64,000 bases of DNA, from the NCBI RefSeq assembly GCF_016545825.1, contig NC_052619.1, positions 33,581,803 to 33,645,802 on the forward strand. Direction: 5' to 3'. A model generated the notes under the pieces. It searched no databases. It was not told the DNA's origin and worked only from the letters and a program-made list of their open reading frames with translations. A program made the position numbers and the translations under genes. Origin of the DNA: Eucalyptus grandis (Eukaryota > Streptophyta > Magnoliopsida > Myrtales > Myrtaceae). Positions 1 to 11,809 of the stretch are shown piece by piece. Numbering within the stretch: the first letter of the stretch is position 1; each line of letters begins with the position of its first letter.

Positions 1-445
1 CGGCACCACATCTCTATGGCCACCGTGCACGGACCCGCCTTTGAACGGCTCGAACACCGAGTCCGACTCGGTCGGCGAGTCGCAGCTCAAGTTATTATGA
101 TCATGGATCCCGAATCCGCAGTTATTACTACCGATGCCACCATTACCCCCCATGCAATAATCACCAGCCGCCACGAACCCTCTCTCATCGGCGCTCTGAA
201 TCCGGGGCTTCTCGCCGCCGCCGCCGCCGCTGCCGTCGGCGTCCATGAACCGAGCGACGTCCGAGTCGCGGCCGGTGAGCCCTTGCACGGTGGCCCTGGA
301 ATTCGGCGGCGCTCGTCTTCACCTTCATGGGGCTCGATATGCAAACGACCTGATCCCTTTATCGGCGGACGACCTCCGCGCCGCGCCCTCCGGCTTCCGG
401 CTGTTGGCGATCTTCTTGCGGGGGTGGTTGACGCCGCACGTCCAT
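1..445 (-). CDS. VQ-motif protein, SIB/VQ16-VQ23-like, 3' end beyond window, frame interrupted
   Basis: On the minus strand, a possible ATG at 445 is followed by a basic stretch (KKIANSRKPEG), then VVCISSPMKVKTSAAEF, then ATVQGLTGRDSDVARFM. This order, a basic nuclear-targeting stretch followed by a short VV-I-S-P-MKV segment and the FxxxVQxLTG core, matches VQ proteins of the SIB1/SIB2 type. Known members are small plastid or nuclear partners of WRKY factors and sigma factors in defence signalling. The tail is rich in Gly and Ser and ends in an acidic SPTESDSVFEPF segment, also usual for the family. The pieces lie in different frames: single-base changes are needed near the C run after the start, at GATCAGG, and between F and R of the VQ core. 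Either the assembly has indels here or this is a pseudogene. The stop codon is outside the window. Confidence 0.68.
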
Positions 446-700
446 CTTTCAGCGGCGCAAGATCTCAAACGAATCTCGAAATCTCACGACGAAAGGGTTT
501 CCACGAAGGTGTATAGTTGCTGGGGTCTTTGAGCAAGGATTAAAACGGGTGGAGGGAGGGCATTATATAATGATGGCGGGACAGGGGCCTGTGGAAAAAG
601 GGGTTTTTCGGGATGTTTGAGAAGGAGATAAGAAGAGAGAGAGAGAGAGAGAGAGAGATGTCTCGTCGAGAGGGAGGAGAGGGGAGGAAACAGGAGGAAG
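446..700 (-). promoter_or_regulatory. Putative promoter and leader of the VQ gene: TATA box and GA tract
   Basis: A TATATAA-like box lies at about 563-570, roughly 120 bp upstream of the proposed VQ start when read on the minus strand. A (GA)n tract at 634-658 lies further upstream. GA/CT tracts are common in plant core promoters and bind BBR/BPC proteins. No cDNA evidence is available. Confidence 0.4.
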
Positions 701-3700
701 CGAGAGTGACGGGATTGGATTAGATGGAAGATTCTATCCGAGAAGAGGGAGATGCTTAGATGATCCGGAATCGCACGGTCCGTTTGGTGACACGCCGTAG
801 CTTCCCCTATCTCCCGTTCCTAGACTAGGACTTTGCTAGGGTTTTCGTTCGGGTATTATTGGATAACGCACGTGCGCAGCCACACGCGACCCGGCTGGTT
901 GCCAGTCCAAATGCAGCCTTTGAAAAAACCAACTGTGAGCATACGTGGCCGGACGGCATTGGCCTGGTGAGTCGCGGTGGGAGGAGCGGAGGAGTTTCCG
1001 GGAAGCTCCTGATCATGTCTCCCCGCCTTTGATTCTTCGAAGCCTTTCTTTATTCATTATTGTCAATCTTTGCTTTGATGACGACGACAGGGTGGAGGCG
1101 ATATCGTCGCACGAGCCGAGTTTTCATATGTGAAAAAAAGCCCCAGCACGTCGCTTTTGTTTCGAGAAAATAAGGGCCCGTTCGTACATTGAACTTGTCC
1201 CACGTGGGGACGTATCACGATATTTCTCTAAATCTGAATCTTTTTTGTCTGCGTACAAGATCATCTCCGTAGGCCAAAAATTTCTTCGATTAGCGACGTC
1301 CTCGAAAAACAGTGTGCGGAAAGCGTACATCGACGGTTTTGTATAGAACGGGAGTCGTTTTGTTGTGCTGTTTGATTAACAATATCATGTGATCTAAGCA
1401 AGAGTGACCATGTGTGTTTGTTTTAAAGCTTTTGTTAGTGGAGCATTTGTATCTTGAGGATATTGTCACTAATACATCCAGAAATGTTTAATGTTTTACC
1501 CATATCGCTATAACGTTTTTATGAAATGCTTTCAAGACTATTGACTGGGATGATTTGTTCTATGTATTTTAAGATTCATTGTTGCTGATTGATGATACGC
1601 CATAAACAATTGTACCCTAAAAACAAATCCTTACAAGTGATGTGTTTAAGAATAAACTAATCGAAAAGGGAAAAGACTAGTGCATTTAAAAATCATCTCA
1701 TTTGTAGTTTAATTCGTATAAGCTCCAATCCAAGAAAAGGGTGGTTGTCAAACAAATCTAGTTTAGCAGATAAGGGAATACAAGAAATTTAAAAATAGTT
1801 AATTCATTATTCGTAACTATCTCTGCAGCCATATGTTTAGTAGACAAAGCAATGAGATTTTTGGTGTGTAAATTAAGTAATACGATGATTTGAATGAGAC
1901 AAAATCTACGCTCCAAATTCAAGTCCAGGCAAGCAAATGCTGCTGCCCTTCAATGCAAATTTTTGCGCAAATTCAGAGAGGAATCGTACTTTAATAATTT
2001 CGCGAAAGGTGCATTAATCAATGACGACGTGTCCTAATGCAACCCACGGCGTGACGAGGAGGAGTGCTGGGAAGAGCAAAGGGAGGAAGGAACCCAGGAA
2101 ACAACGCCAGCGATCTAGAAGCCTAGAGGTGCCAATGGCGACATCAATCTCCATTGATTATCGAATGAGACAAGCTCCGTCGAGAGGACTAGGATATTTA
2201 ATTAGAGAAAGAAAGAGAGGGGGCAAACGAGCGGTTTGACACGGGCTCCCTTCCCGGTCCTCTAGAACGCCCACTCCCACATCGAAATCGTACAAAAATA
2301 CGAGGTGGGGCCGCACGTGGTGGCGTGTGCGCTGCAGCTTGGAGGATACGCCACCCCGTGACGTCAAAGAAAGAGTCCCTTTCGTCTCTCTGTCCTCGTT
2401 TTGATAAAGAAAAAAAAGAAAGGGGAAAGAAATGAAAAGAAGAACGGCGATGGCGCCGATGTCGGTCCAGGGTGGTGCGGGCGGGGGAGGGTTTCCTTCC
2501 ACGCAAGCCCCTCCACGCAAGTGGCATTTTTGACCGGAGCCGTATTACGGACCGCTGGAACGTGCGGTGTAGACCGCCAACGATGCCGGGCATCGCTGGC
2601 AAAAACGACGTGCGCAGGTTCCTTCCTTGTTGGGCCTGGGTCTTGGAATATGGGCCTCGAACGGATGCAAGTGTTGGGCTTCGCTTCCGGAGCTCGTGCT
2701 TTGCCTCGTTGTCGCTGGGCTCGCGTTTTGAGGTCCAGGCTCGAGCCCCCACCTCTTCCCACTTTTTCCGGGATTACGACAAAATACGATTTGTTGAAAC
2801 ATGGAAATCATCGTCGTCGTCTTCGTCTTCGTCTTCTTCTTCGTCCGTCCTTGGGCTACTTTCCTAGGAAATAGCTTATTTGTTTTGTTTTACCCGTTTC
2901 TATTTAGGTTCGAGAGAAGACAGCTCGAACTGAGACGACGGAATTGACTATTTATGAAGCTTGGCTTCCTTTGATTAACTATGTTGGAAAGTGCCGTATT
3001 CATTGTGAAATCTATGTACAGATTCTTCTTTTGGAAAACAAAAGACCAATAAATCTCGATCGATGTTTAAAGAACTTCAATTCACATTCAAGGCTTTACT
3101 ATAAATGATTCAATATTCACGATCGCTTTATATCAATAAGTAAATAGTGATGTTGAAAGTTTTAACTTTGTCTATATCAACCTTATTAATAATATATATG
3201 GTTCCTCATTCATCTTTTTTTCCCTCTACTCTCTCTCTCTCTCTAGTTTTCTTTTGAGGACAGTAAACTTAAATGTATTATCTTTCTTCGACATTATCCG
3301 TTGAATATAGCCATTGGAAAAATGCAGAACATCATCTAAACTCAAAGTATCCAATTATAATTGCCAATTAGATCATCGCGTCGTTATACACCAGATTTTA
3401 TTGTGTTAATCCACATGAAAAGAAAATACGTGTGAGGCCACAAACTGTATAAGTAATTAAGAGAAAATCGATTGTGTTAAGTAATATAAGAACACTCGAC
3501 CGTTTATTCTTATCACCCCTCAAAATCAAGCATTTGGAAAAATCAACAATGGCTTATAAATTTTTTTACTGGGAATTGTATTCGTAAAAGGGAAGCACCG
3601 TATATTATCAACGGCGAAAATTAATATCAAGTCGCCCCCTTTCCTTTCCTACTTTGTAGGGATAACTATTTTTCTTTAAATTTTGTCATCCTCAAGTCGT

Positions 3701-4004
3701 TGCTTCTCGGCAGCAACGTCAAGTGGTCAGACACGTAGTAAAATGGGAAACGAGGAAGAGAGAGAAGAGCAATTTTAGTGGTTGAGGGAAGGAAAAATTA
3801 ACGGTGGGATGATGCCGTTTTTGGATTCTTGCAGATGGCAAGGTTGTCCGAATCCTCTGAATATCTGGCACTGCCAACAGGGAAGGCCATTAAAATAAGC
3901 ACCCAAGAAAACGACCATGAATTGTCAAAGCACTCAACTCAACAGTGACGAAGAAAAACCAAAGAAAAAAAAAAAGATGAAAAAGAAAAATAGCCGGTCT
4001 TGGG

Positions 4005-4007
<3 letters not shown>
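701..4007. other. Intergenic region, no recognisable gene
   Basis: Short open frames here (for example around 2021-2874) have no recognisable domain and overlap one another on both strands. A GC-rich patch at 2450-2760 ends in a CGT/CTT trinucleotide-rich run at about 2812-2845. A short CT tract lies at about 3229-3244. The rest is AT-rich spacer. I see no RNA gene or complete mobile element. Confidence 0.45.
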
Positions 4008-4035
<28 letters not shown>

Positions 4036-5928
4036 GCAGAAAACAACGGAACAAAGTGAACGCCTTGAAATCGGGTAAGAGTTGAGCCAAGCGTCACTTT
4101 CTTTCCTCCTCTCCCCCACCCCTTCCTCCAATTTCGCTCGCTCACTTAATCCGACACAAATCATCACTCCCATCTTCTCCCCACATCAATTTCCCATGTG
4201 GGTCTTCGTTCAAAATCTCATCTTGTGGAGAGGGAGTTTATAAATAATTTCTTGGCCAAGTCAAAGGGACTTGGACTCTGATCCGACTTTGCTTGCCTCC
4301 CTGGTTGATTTTGACTTCGTGGGTTGCTCGAGTATCGAATTCTCGTAAGAGGGTAAGAGCATTCTTGACTCCACGAGTTAAAGATCTGTTCTTGAGTCTC
4401 GCTTCTTTCGTCCCAACACCGGCTCTTGCTCTTTCAAGAATCTTGTGAAGCACAGCATTAACGTCAATTCGTGGGTACTGGGAAATGGATTTTACATCCT
4501 CGGAATTGTGTTTTATCTGGGTAATTCCCGGATCTTCTTCTTAGTTCAGTTGTAATTGCTCCACCTTGGATTAAGGTATGGTCCATCTTTGCCCATACAG
4601 TGGCGTGATCCTCAAAGCTGTGCAACCGGCGAAGCCTGCTTTGTTTTCTTCATGGGTCGTCCTTTGATTTGTCTTCCGCTTCTTGTCGAGCTGCTTCAAT
4701 TTCCTCTGTATACATGTTCCGATATGCTTTGCGATGGGATTATCGTTTGTTCATATGATGCGGGAGCTTGTGTCCTTAATTCCTTAGCCTTGTCTATGAA
4801 GTCCCAACGGTACTCTCTTAAGCCCTAGTGTTATGGGTGCGGCTGTGAGTTGTCTCAGGAAAGGATTTCCGATGAATTAAATGTTCGTGCTCTTCAATTG
4901 TGATGGAAATAGATATCACTCTCGACTTGTTTCGAGTGTCATGATGTCTATCAAAACAATGGACATGTGAGGACTTCTTGTGCTCTTGTTGTTTATTGAC
5001 AATTGGATACTGTTGACATGAATAAATCAGGCGCTGCTAAGTTTTGTAAAATAGTTTCTGTTTTATAATGGATGGTTGGTATGTAGGTTTGTTCTCGGAG
5101 AATTTTCTCTTAGTACGTGTGCTTATATTGCATCTGCTCTGGTGCTGACAAGTTTGTGATCTATCTTTTCTTTTATGTATCTAATCACGATAGGTTTCTA
5201 TTGATAAATGTCCTTTTTTGTTACCCTTCTGATCATTAAATTCTCATTTGCTCAAAGCAGTAGAAGAAGGGGATAACTCCATGGTGAAAGGATCTGCTCA
5301 TGATTTTGAATTCTTGTGAGGCAAATCTTGGGTTTTCTCCATAATAAGAATCCTGACATGACATAGAGCTGATAGATTTTACATTCTTCCGAGCAATGCG
5401 AAAGTGACATAATTTTGGGGGTTTGAAACATTGGAGCACGGTGAAGAGAATAAAAGGCCTGCAGTCAGTGGGATGCTGACTTTGATCCCCAATTAGAGAT
5501 CTTGAATCTATCTCAGTTCTCGTATTCCTCTTATTGGTGAGTCAGCTGTTCACATATCGCTGAATTTATGAGCCCATTTTAATATCCTTACTTAGATATC
5601 CCTTATATGCCAAATTTCTTGTCTCCTGATCTATTGCGCTGGAACTCTCTCTTTCTCTCTCTCATTTTACCATAAGTGCAATGTGACACAGCTTTCTTTT
5701 GAAGTGTCAGACCTTAGTTCAAACTAAAGGCGATAAGAAAGCATCGCTTGATTTCTTTTGTTCTCCTAATATATGCTTTTGTGGTGTAAACAGTAGGACA
5801 TCAATTTAATAGGCGTGCGACAACTCTGTTTACATCTCGGAGGACACTGCCAGAAAAGGATTGGCCCCTAAATCTTGCGTTGAGACCTGCATTAATATAG
5901 AGTATTCAGAAGAATCATAGAAATCCAA
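4008..5928 (+). promoter_or_regulatory. Promoter and probable spliced 5' leader of the TGA gene
   Basis: A (GA)n tract at 4010-4035 is followed by a TATAAATA box at 4239-4246. The TGA coding start is 1.7 kb further on, so a long leader, very likely with an intron, is expected. ATTAAG/GTATGG near 4570 is a plausible donor, but the acceptor before 5929 is not obvious. The open frame at 4556-4828 has no recognisable domain and is probably leader sequence. Confidence 0.4.
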
Positions 5929-8900
5929 ATGGCCGATGGTAGTCCAAGAACCGACATCTCAAGTGATGACACAGATGAGAAGAATCAGAGGGTGACTCTC
6001 GTTTCACTTAGTCCATCATTTCTTCTTTCGTACAAGTTTAATTGTACAAATTGCTCGTTTTGATTGTAAAGAAACTACAGATAGTTCTTATATGTTTCCG
6101 GTCTGTGCTTTTGTATATTTAACATAACTCATGAGGAGTGCTCATTTCTTTGGAGATGGTCCTGGTGTCGTCCAGTATATACGGAGATATAACATTTAAC
6201 TGTCCATAGTGCAGTTCGACAGGGGTAAATCTACAGCTATTGTTGCCTATGACTCCAGTGACAGATCAAAGGACAAGACCGATCAAAAGGTCATACTGCA
6301 TAATTTGGTTTGAGCATATGAGATTAATTTGTTGTTTTAGCCAGCTGATGAAGTCTTTGATTCTTTTGCCAAATCGACATGCAGACTCTTCGCAGGCTTG
6401 CTCAAAACCGCGAGGCGGCAAGAAAAAGCCGATTAAGGAAAAAGTATGTTTATTGATTGTCATCTGTTATGGTATGTGTCTGTTTACATTCTTCTATTTG
6501 TTCACCAAAGGCTTTCCTTTTACCTATCTCTTAGGCATATGTCCAACAACTGGAGAGTAGCCGCTTGAAGCTAACTCAACTAGAGCAGGAACTCCAGCGA
6601 GCAAGACAACAGGTAATTTTTGGTTGCTCACCAAGTTAGCAGATATTTACAGTTCGTACTCTCTGATAAAAGTCATCTGTACATTGAAATGTAACTTGAT
6701 GTTTCTTCCTCTAGGGGATATTCATATCAAGCTCAGGAGACCAAGCTCACTCATCTGGTGGAAATGGTATTCTTTTATCTATGTGTCATTTAGATGCAGT
6801 TTTTCCATAGCTAGCTTGTGGATACTAGTTAACAAGTGCCTCACTACTCTGCAAATTAATTGAGAGAAGTATGCAGATCCAGATACAGTAGGGTCATTCT
6901 GAGTTGCTAATGCTGGTAAAACATAATGCTGGTCAATTCCTTTTATAAACTTAAGTGAAAATGGCAGGACCAACAATTTTTTCCCCTTTTTATGAGACTG
7001 TTGCCTCTTTCCAACAATTTCAAGGAGTAAACATATGCATGTAGCAACAGAGGAACAGTGAAGGGATGATGCAAGACAGAAAAGGAGAGCATGAAGTTGA
7101 CATATCCTCGGTGGATTAGACTTAGTAGTCATATGGAAAGCTTATGCGCTGTGTCAAATGATTTGTTCAACTGATTTAGTGACACGAGAATTTTAAGGAA
7201 AAGTCATGGACAGAGTTCACAAGACCTTAGGCCATTCCGTTCGGTGGAAAGGGCATGGATCAGTTATTTGCTGGTAATAGTGGGTGGGTGGATGCCGAAG
7301 AGATGATTGTCTAGGTATGAGGCTTGCAGTGACAAGGATTTTACTATGCAAACTGGTTGGTAATAGTGATGGGTGGTTGGACGCTGAAGAGTTGATTGTC
7401 TAGGTATCAGATTTGCAGCGAGAAGGATTTTTGCAATCATACATGCATCCATGCATGGGTAATGAACAGCTTTGGGAAAATTGGTTGTTAAGCTGTGAGT
7501 ACATGTTGAAGGCTTTCTTCTGACAAATTGAGGAGAAGGTCAACTTCTTCTACAGAAATTTGAGAAAAATGTACTAACCTTTTCTAGATGATGCATTTTG
7601 GTCATTTGCATGCTTTGTGTCTGTCACTTGAGTTGACATCCTTATCGTGAGTTGTCAAATTGCTCCAGCAGTATAATCAGGATGTTTACTTTAGTGCATG
7701 TCACATAAGTTAGAGCTCCAATTGGAATGCTTTTAGTTTGGGTTAGTTCATACCTTTTTTTTAGGTAAGTTCATCTATAATTCTTGATCTCTTTTTTTTC
7801 TGCATTGTTTGCAGGGGCCATGACATTTGATGTAGAATATGCCCGGTGGTTGGAAGAGCAAAACCGGCAAATCAATGAGCTGAGGTCAGCGGTGACTGCC
7901 CATGCAGGTGATGGGGAGCTACGTATCATTGTTGATGGCATCATGGCACACTATGATGAAATCTTCAGGCTGAAGAGTAATGCAGCCAAGAACGATGTTT
8001 TCCATCTCTTGTCGGGAATGTGGAAAACACCAGCTGAGAGATGTTTTATGTGGCTTGGCGGATTTCGTCCATCAGAACTCCTCAAGGTAAGGACCTTTTC
8101 TCTTCCTCATTGGGGATTCTAAAATATCTTCTGGGGACTCAGTTAGCAAATGCTCCGAAGTTGTATTGTTTTGAGACATGGCACTCCAGCATAATGCCCA
8201 TCCATTGACCTGTTCTTGTCAAATTATGGCTCCATTAGTTTCGATGTTGTTGTTTCTCGGGGAAATTAGTTCCCTGCTGATACCGCTGACTCTTCCATTT
8301 GACCATCTCACAGCCTTATATTCAACTCTTAAGTGGAGAACCATATAGGAGAGAGTTGAGAGTCATCAAGTAGACAGGAATAAGAGGTCTCACACCTGGC
8401 AAATTTTCTGATTGTGTTTCACCTGAGATCAAAATAAAGATAGGCAATCTGTTTTAGGTAACTTACATGGTGGGAATTACCACCCTAAATTGATTTGTTC
8501 GCTACTCCACTCACACATGACTTGCCCTTGTTCTCACCTTTCAATTTTGGAATATAATAATCACTCATCTGCAAACTTGGTAGATCAGACAATTGTCTAC
8601 CTGTCGTGTATGAAGTGCTTTTGCCAACCACTCCCTTGGATCACTCATCTGCAAACTTGGTTGATGAGACAATTGTGTACTAGTTGTGTATGAAGCACAT
8701 TTGCCAGCCACTCGCGCTTCATGCACCTATGCATGGTACCCTTTTCTTCCCAAGTGAAAGCAAGCCTAGAACTCAAGCGGCCTTATTTTCTGCAGTAGCT
8801 TTTTATGTTTCCCTAGTCAGACAGTAGTTTGTTAACTTCCAGCACGTGGGTTGATATGAATAATGTGATTGCATGTTCTTGCATAATTATCTTGCAAGTT

Positions 8901-10074
8901 CACCGTCTGATGCGACACCTGCATAATTATCTTGATGGATTTGTTTGAGCAGCTTCTCGTGAATCAGTTGGAGCCGCTGACAGAGCAGCAGCTGACGGGT
9001 ATCGGAAACTTGCAGCAATCCTCCCAGCAGGCAGAAGACGCGTTGTCTCAGGGGATGGAAGCATTGCAGCAATCTCTTGCCGAGACATTGTGCAGCGGAT
9101 CTCTGGGTTCTGCGGGTTCATCTGGCAATGTGGCAAATTACATGGGTCAAATGGCCATGGCTATGGGAAAGCTAGGGACACTTGATGGGTTTATCCGCCA
9201 GGTAATATAACATTGATCTTCTGACCAAAAAAGAATATAACATCAATCTTCTGATCTCTTTGGATGTTCATATTGAATTCCCACAAACTTGGATTGGGTC
9301 ATTCTTTTCGGGTGCTAGAGTTGTGTTATAGACTTTCCCTTTGGTGTCACACTCGAGAAGTTTATTCCTGGCCTTTCAAAATGGATTTTCCATCGATTGA
9401 AGGAAAAGAACATATCATCTTTGACTGCATGTCAGTTTTCAATGTCTAGCATTTCTACGTAGCTTGCTGTCGAACTGACGTCCAAGATTTTGGAATGTTC
9501 ACATAGCTCATAATAGAAAGTCAGACCGAGTTTTCTGGATTTTTCTCTACTATTAGTTTGATTTGATAATGGCAGCATATAATACTAGATCCTGCTGTAG
9601 ATATTTAGAGGGAATCAACTCTTAACCAAATCTCATGTTTCCTGCATGCAAAGCATGCAAAAATTATTGTAAGGGCAAATTTCATAAACTTGTAGCATAA
9701 CTTCGCCTTTTTATTGATACATACTATTCAATTCGATTGCAAGCTATTATGATCCTTACAATGAACCAGTGAGAAGGTCTAGGTAAACATCCTAAGAGCC
9801 CCTGAGACTGATTCTAGGATCTTGTGCTGCCAAGTATTTCCTGCAACTTTTCATTGGGGTATTGTTGTTCTGTGCCTCTGGCTTTATTCTGAATCTGATT
9901 TTAACTATTTTTGATTGCCGCCACCAGGCTGACAACCTGCGGCAACAGACTCTACAACAAATGAATCGCTTATTAACGACTCGTCAGTCAGCTCGTGCAC
10001 TCCTTGCAATTCATGATTATTTCTCCCGACTTCGGGCCCTTAGTTCCCTCTGGCTTGCCCGTCCAAGAGAATGA
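5929..10074 (+). CDS. TGA6: Clade II TGA bZIP transcription factor (TGA2/TGA6-like)
   Basis: Eight coding exons can be read: 5929-5991, 6215-6289, 6385-6443, 6535-6612, 6715-6766, 7815-8086, 8953-9201 and 9928-10074, about 331 residues, the usual length for TGA2/5/6. The short N-terminus (MADGSPRTD) is typical of clade II. Exons 3-4 encode the basic region (RRLAQNREAARKSRLRKKAY) and the leucine zipper. Exons 6-8 encode the DOG1/TGA domain, including NDVFHLLSGMWKTPAERC, DALSQGMEALQQSLAETL, MGQMAMAMGKLGTLDGF and the terminal SLWLARPRE. Family members bind TGACG (as-1) elements and recruit NPR1 in salicylate and detoxification responses. Exon 3 is one base short of a clean AAG/GTATG junction at 6443-6444, which shifts the frame into exon 4; all other junctions are in phase. 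Its neighbours NDUFA6 and PRMT3 match the TGA6 locus of Arabidopsis, hence the symbol. TGA2 is the alternative name. Confidence 0.93.
7273..7444. repeat. Imperfect tandem duplication, period about 86 bp, in a TGA intron
   Basis: The segment starting GGTAATAGTG at 7273 is repeated from 7359 with a few substitutions. Both copies carry GATTGTCTAGGTAT. It lies in the intron between coding exons 5 and 6. Confidence 0.75.
8561..8720. repeat. Tandem duplication, period 80 bp, in a TGA intron
   Basis: TCACTCATCTGCAAACTTGG starts at 8561 and again at 8641, and the similarity continues through the following 60 bases. It lies in the intron between coding exons 6 and 7. Confidence 0.8.
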
Positions 10075-11809
10075 AGAGGTCATGGTCTATGCAGGCTGAC
10101 ATGTACATTGGTGATCTTTAGGAAGCTATCAGTTTTGAAGTAGTTTCGGACCTAGAACTGGTTTATTTCTAGTTTTCTTCATTTTTTTTTTCTTTTGGCT
10201 ATAATTATTTTTTCTTTCTTAGACACGAAGTCACAGAGAATTGATTGATGGTATGCTAAGCTATCATAGGTTGGGATTGCATTGTTCTCATTGAAGATAC
10301 TGCTAATTGTGTAGGCACTCCTGTTCATTAGTCATCTAATAATTGGTGCAACCATTATTGCAGTTTCTGGAATGATGTGGTAAGATTGTTAAAGGAAGCA
10401 CTTCGAATCATTCTGATAATCCAAAATTACTTTCTAATCATCACAAGTTTGTTAATGAAAACTTGGTGGTGGCCCGTGGGTACCCGGCGATGCACGAGTT
10501 GTATAATATATTCCTTCCGACAGATCAATCTGGCTCACGGAACATAAAGTAAAGGAGCAAATTTTCCTGACGTGTCGACTAGGCCACCTTTCTAGCGCGT
10601 CTTGGGATTTTAGAAAACTACAAATATCCTCTTTAATTTCTCACCTGTTACTTGTAAAACACTCGACGTGTAATTGGATTCGTTCAGATTGCCAATTTTC
10701 TTTTGGAATGCTCTCACCGCTATTCTACCCTGTGAGATGCGAACGAGGGTAATATTTATGTAAAGAGTTCGAGGACCAATTATGAACATAAACTGATTTG
10801 TGAGCGAAACGCGAGGGGAACATTGGGAATTCTTCCTAAACCATTTGAACAAGACATTTTACTTGTAATTTGCAAATTTTAGCTTCGTACTTCACCAAAT
10901 ATAAGTAAAGACTAAAATATATGCAGCTCCTACATTTCGCGACTATTCTCATCATATTCCATATGTCAGCTAAAAAGCCAAAAGACCTGCATAATTTAGA
11001 GAGGAGCTAACTTTACTTTCGGGTCACGCACATGCCAAATTGAAGACGAAAATGGGGACATGACTGTTAGTAATGAGTCCATGCTACATTAAAATAGGAG
11101 AAGATTTAGTAAGCAATCGCTCAAAGATATCAAGTTTTCATTAATAATGATCAATATGCTCGTTACTTTTTGCCACTTTGAAAATTGAAACTAAGGGTAT
11201 TCTCGTCATATCGAGGGTGGATACCGAACTTGAAAATTGTCTTTATAAAATATATAGAAAGACAAGATTATGTCGTAAGGTTTTGATGCTAAAGGGCAAT
11301 ATCAATGAGAATTCATCTGAGAAGTAGAAGCCGTGGGAGATGGGCTCTTGGACTCCAGCTCTAAGATCCTTCAATGCTCAAGACAATTACTTGATGTGTT
11401 CATTTCTGTGTGTTAAACCAATGCATTAACAGTCCCGCTCCCAGGACTTAAAGCAGAATTGCCTCAATTCCCTGAATTTCCTCCTATTTCAAGACTAAGA
11501 AAACAATTTTAATGGGTAATATCGAGCTCTGATTGACAAGCTTCTCCAAGCAAAACTGCAACACATAGATATGCTTGAATGCTCTACTCAGTTCTAGTCC
11601 AGCATGTCTGGAGCTGACATAATTCACATATGCAAGCAACTGACCGAGAAAAGAACCGAAAGAATATAGTACACATAAAGTCAAACGAATTCTCAACTGA
11701 AAAGGGTGATTACCCCCAATGTAGAAGAGCAATTGCAAGTACAAAGTTTTATTCCAGAAGTTTGCACCTGAAATCACAATCTTTAGCGAGACATGCCACT
11801 GATGAAAGC
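10075..11809. other. Convergent intergenic region between TGA and NDUFA6
   Basis: TGA (plus) and NDUFA6 (minus) point towards each other, so both 3' UTRs and terminators should lie here. The sequence is AT-rich. I see no third gene; short frames such as 10610-10852 on the minus strand have no recognisable domain. Confidence 0.5.

Noticed and set aside
16..516. Plus-strand 166-residue open frame
   Set aside because: It is antisense to the VQ-motif gene; its product is low-complexity and has no recognisable domain.
4556..4828. Possible small gene upstream of TGA
   Set aside because: No domain, and it lies in the expected leader region between the TATA box and the TGA start.
6443..6445. Non-canonical (TATG) or U12 donor at TGA exon 3
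   Set aside because: A lost G from the usual AAG/GTATG junction explains it more simply, given similar one-base losses in other genes; no U12 branch motif was seen.
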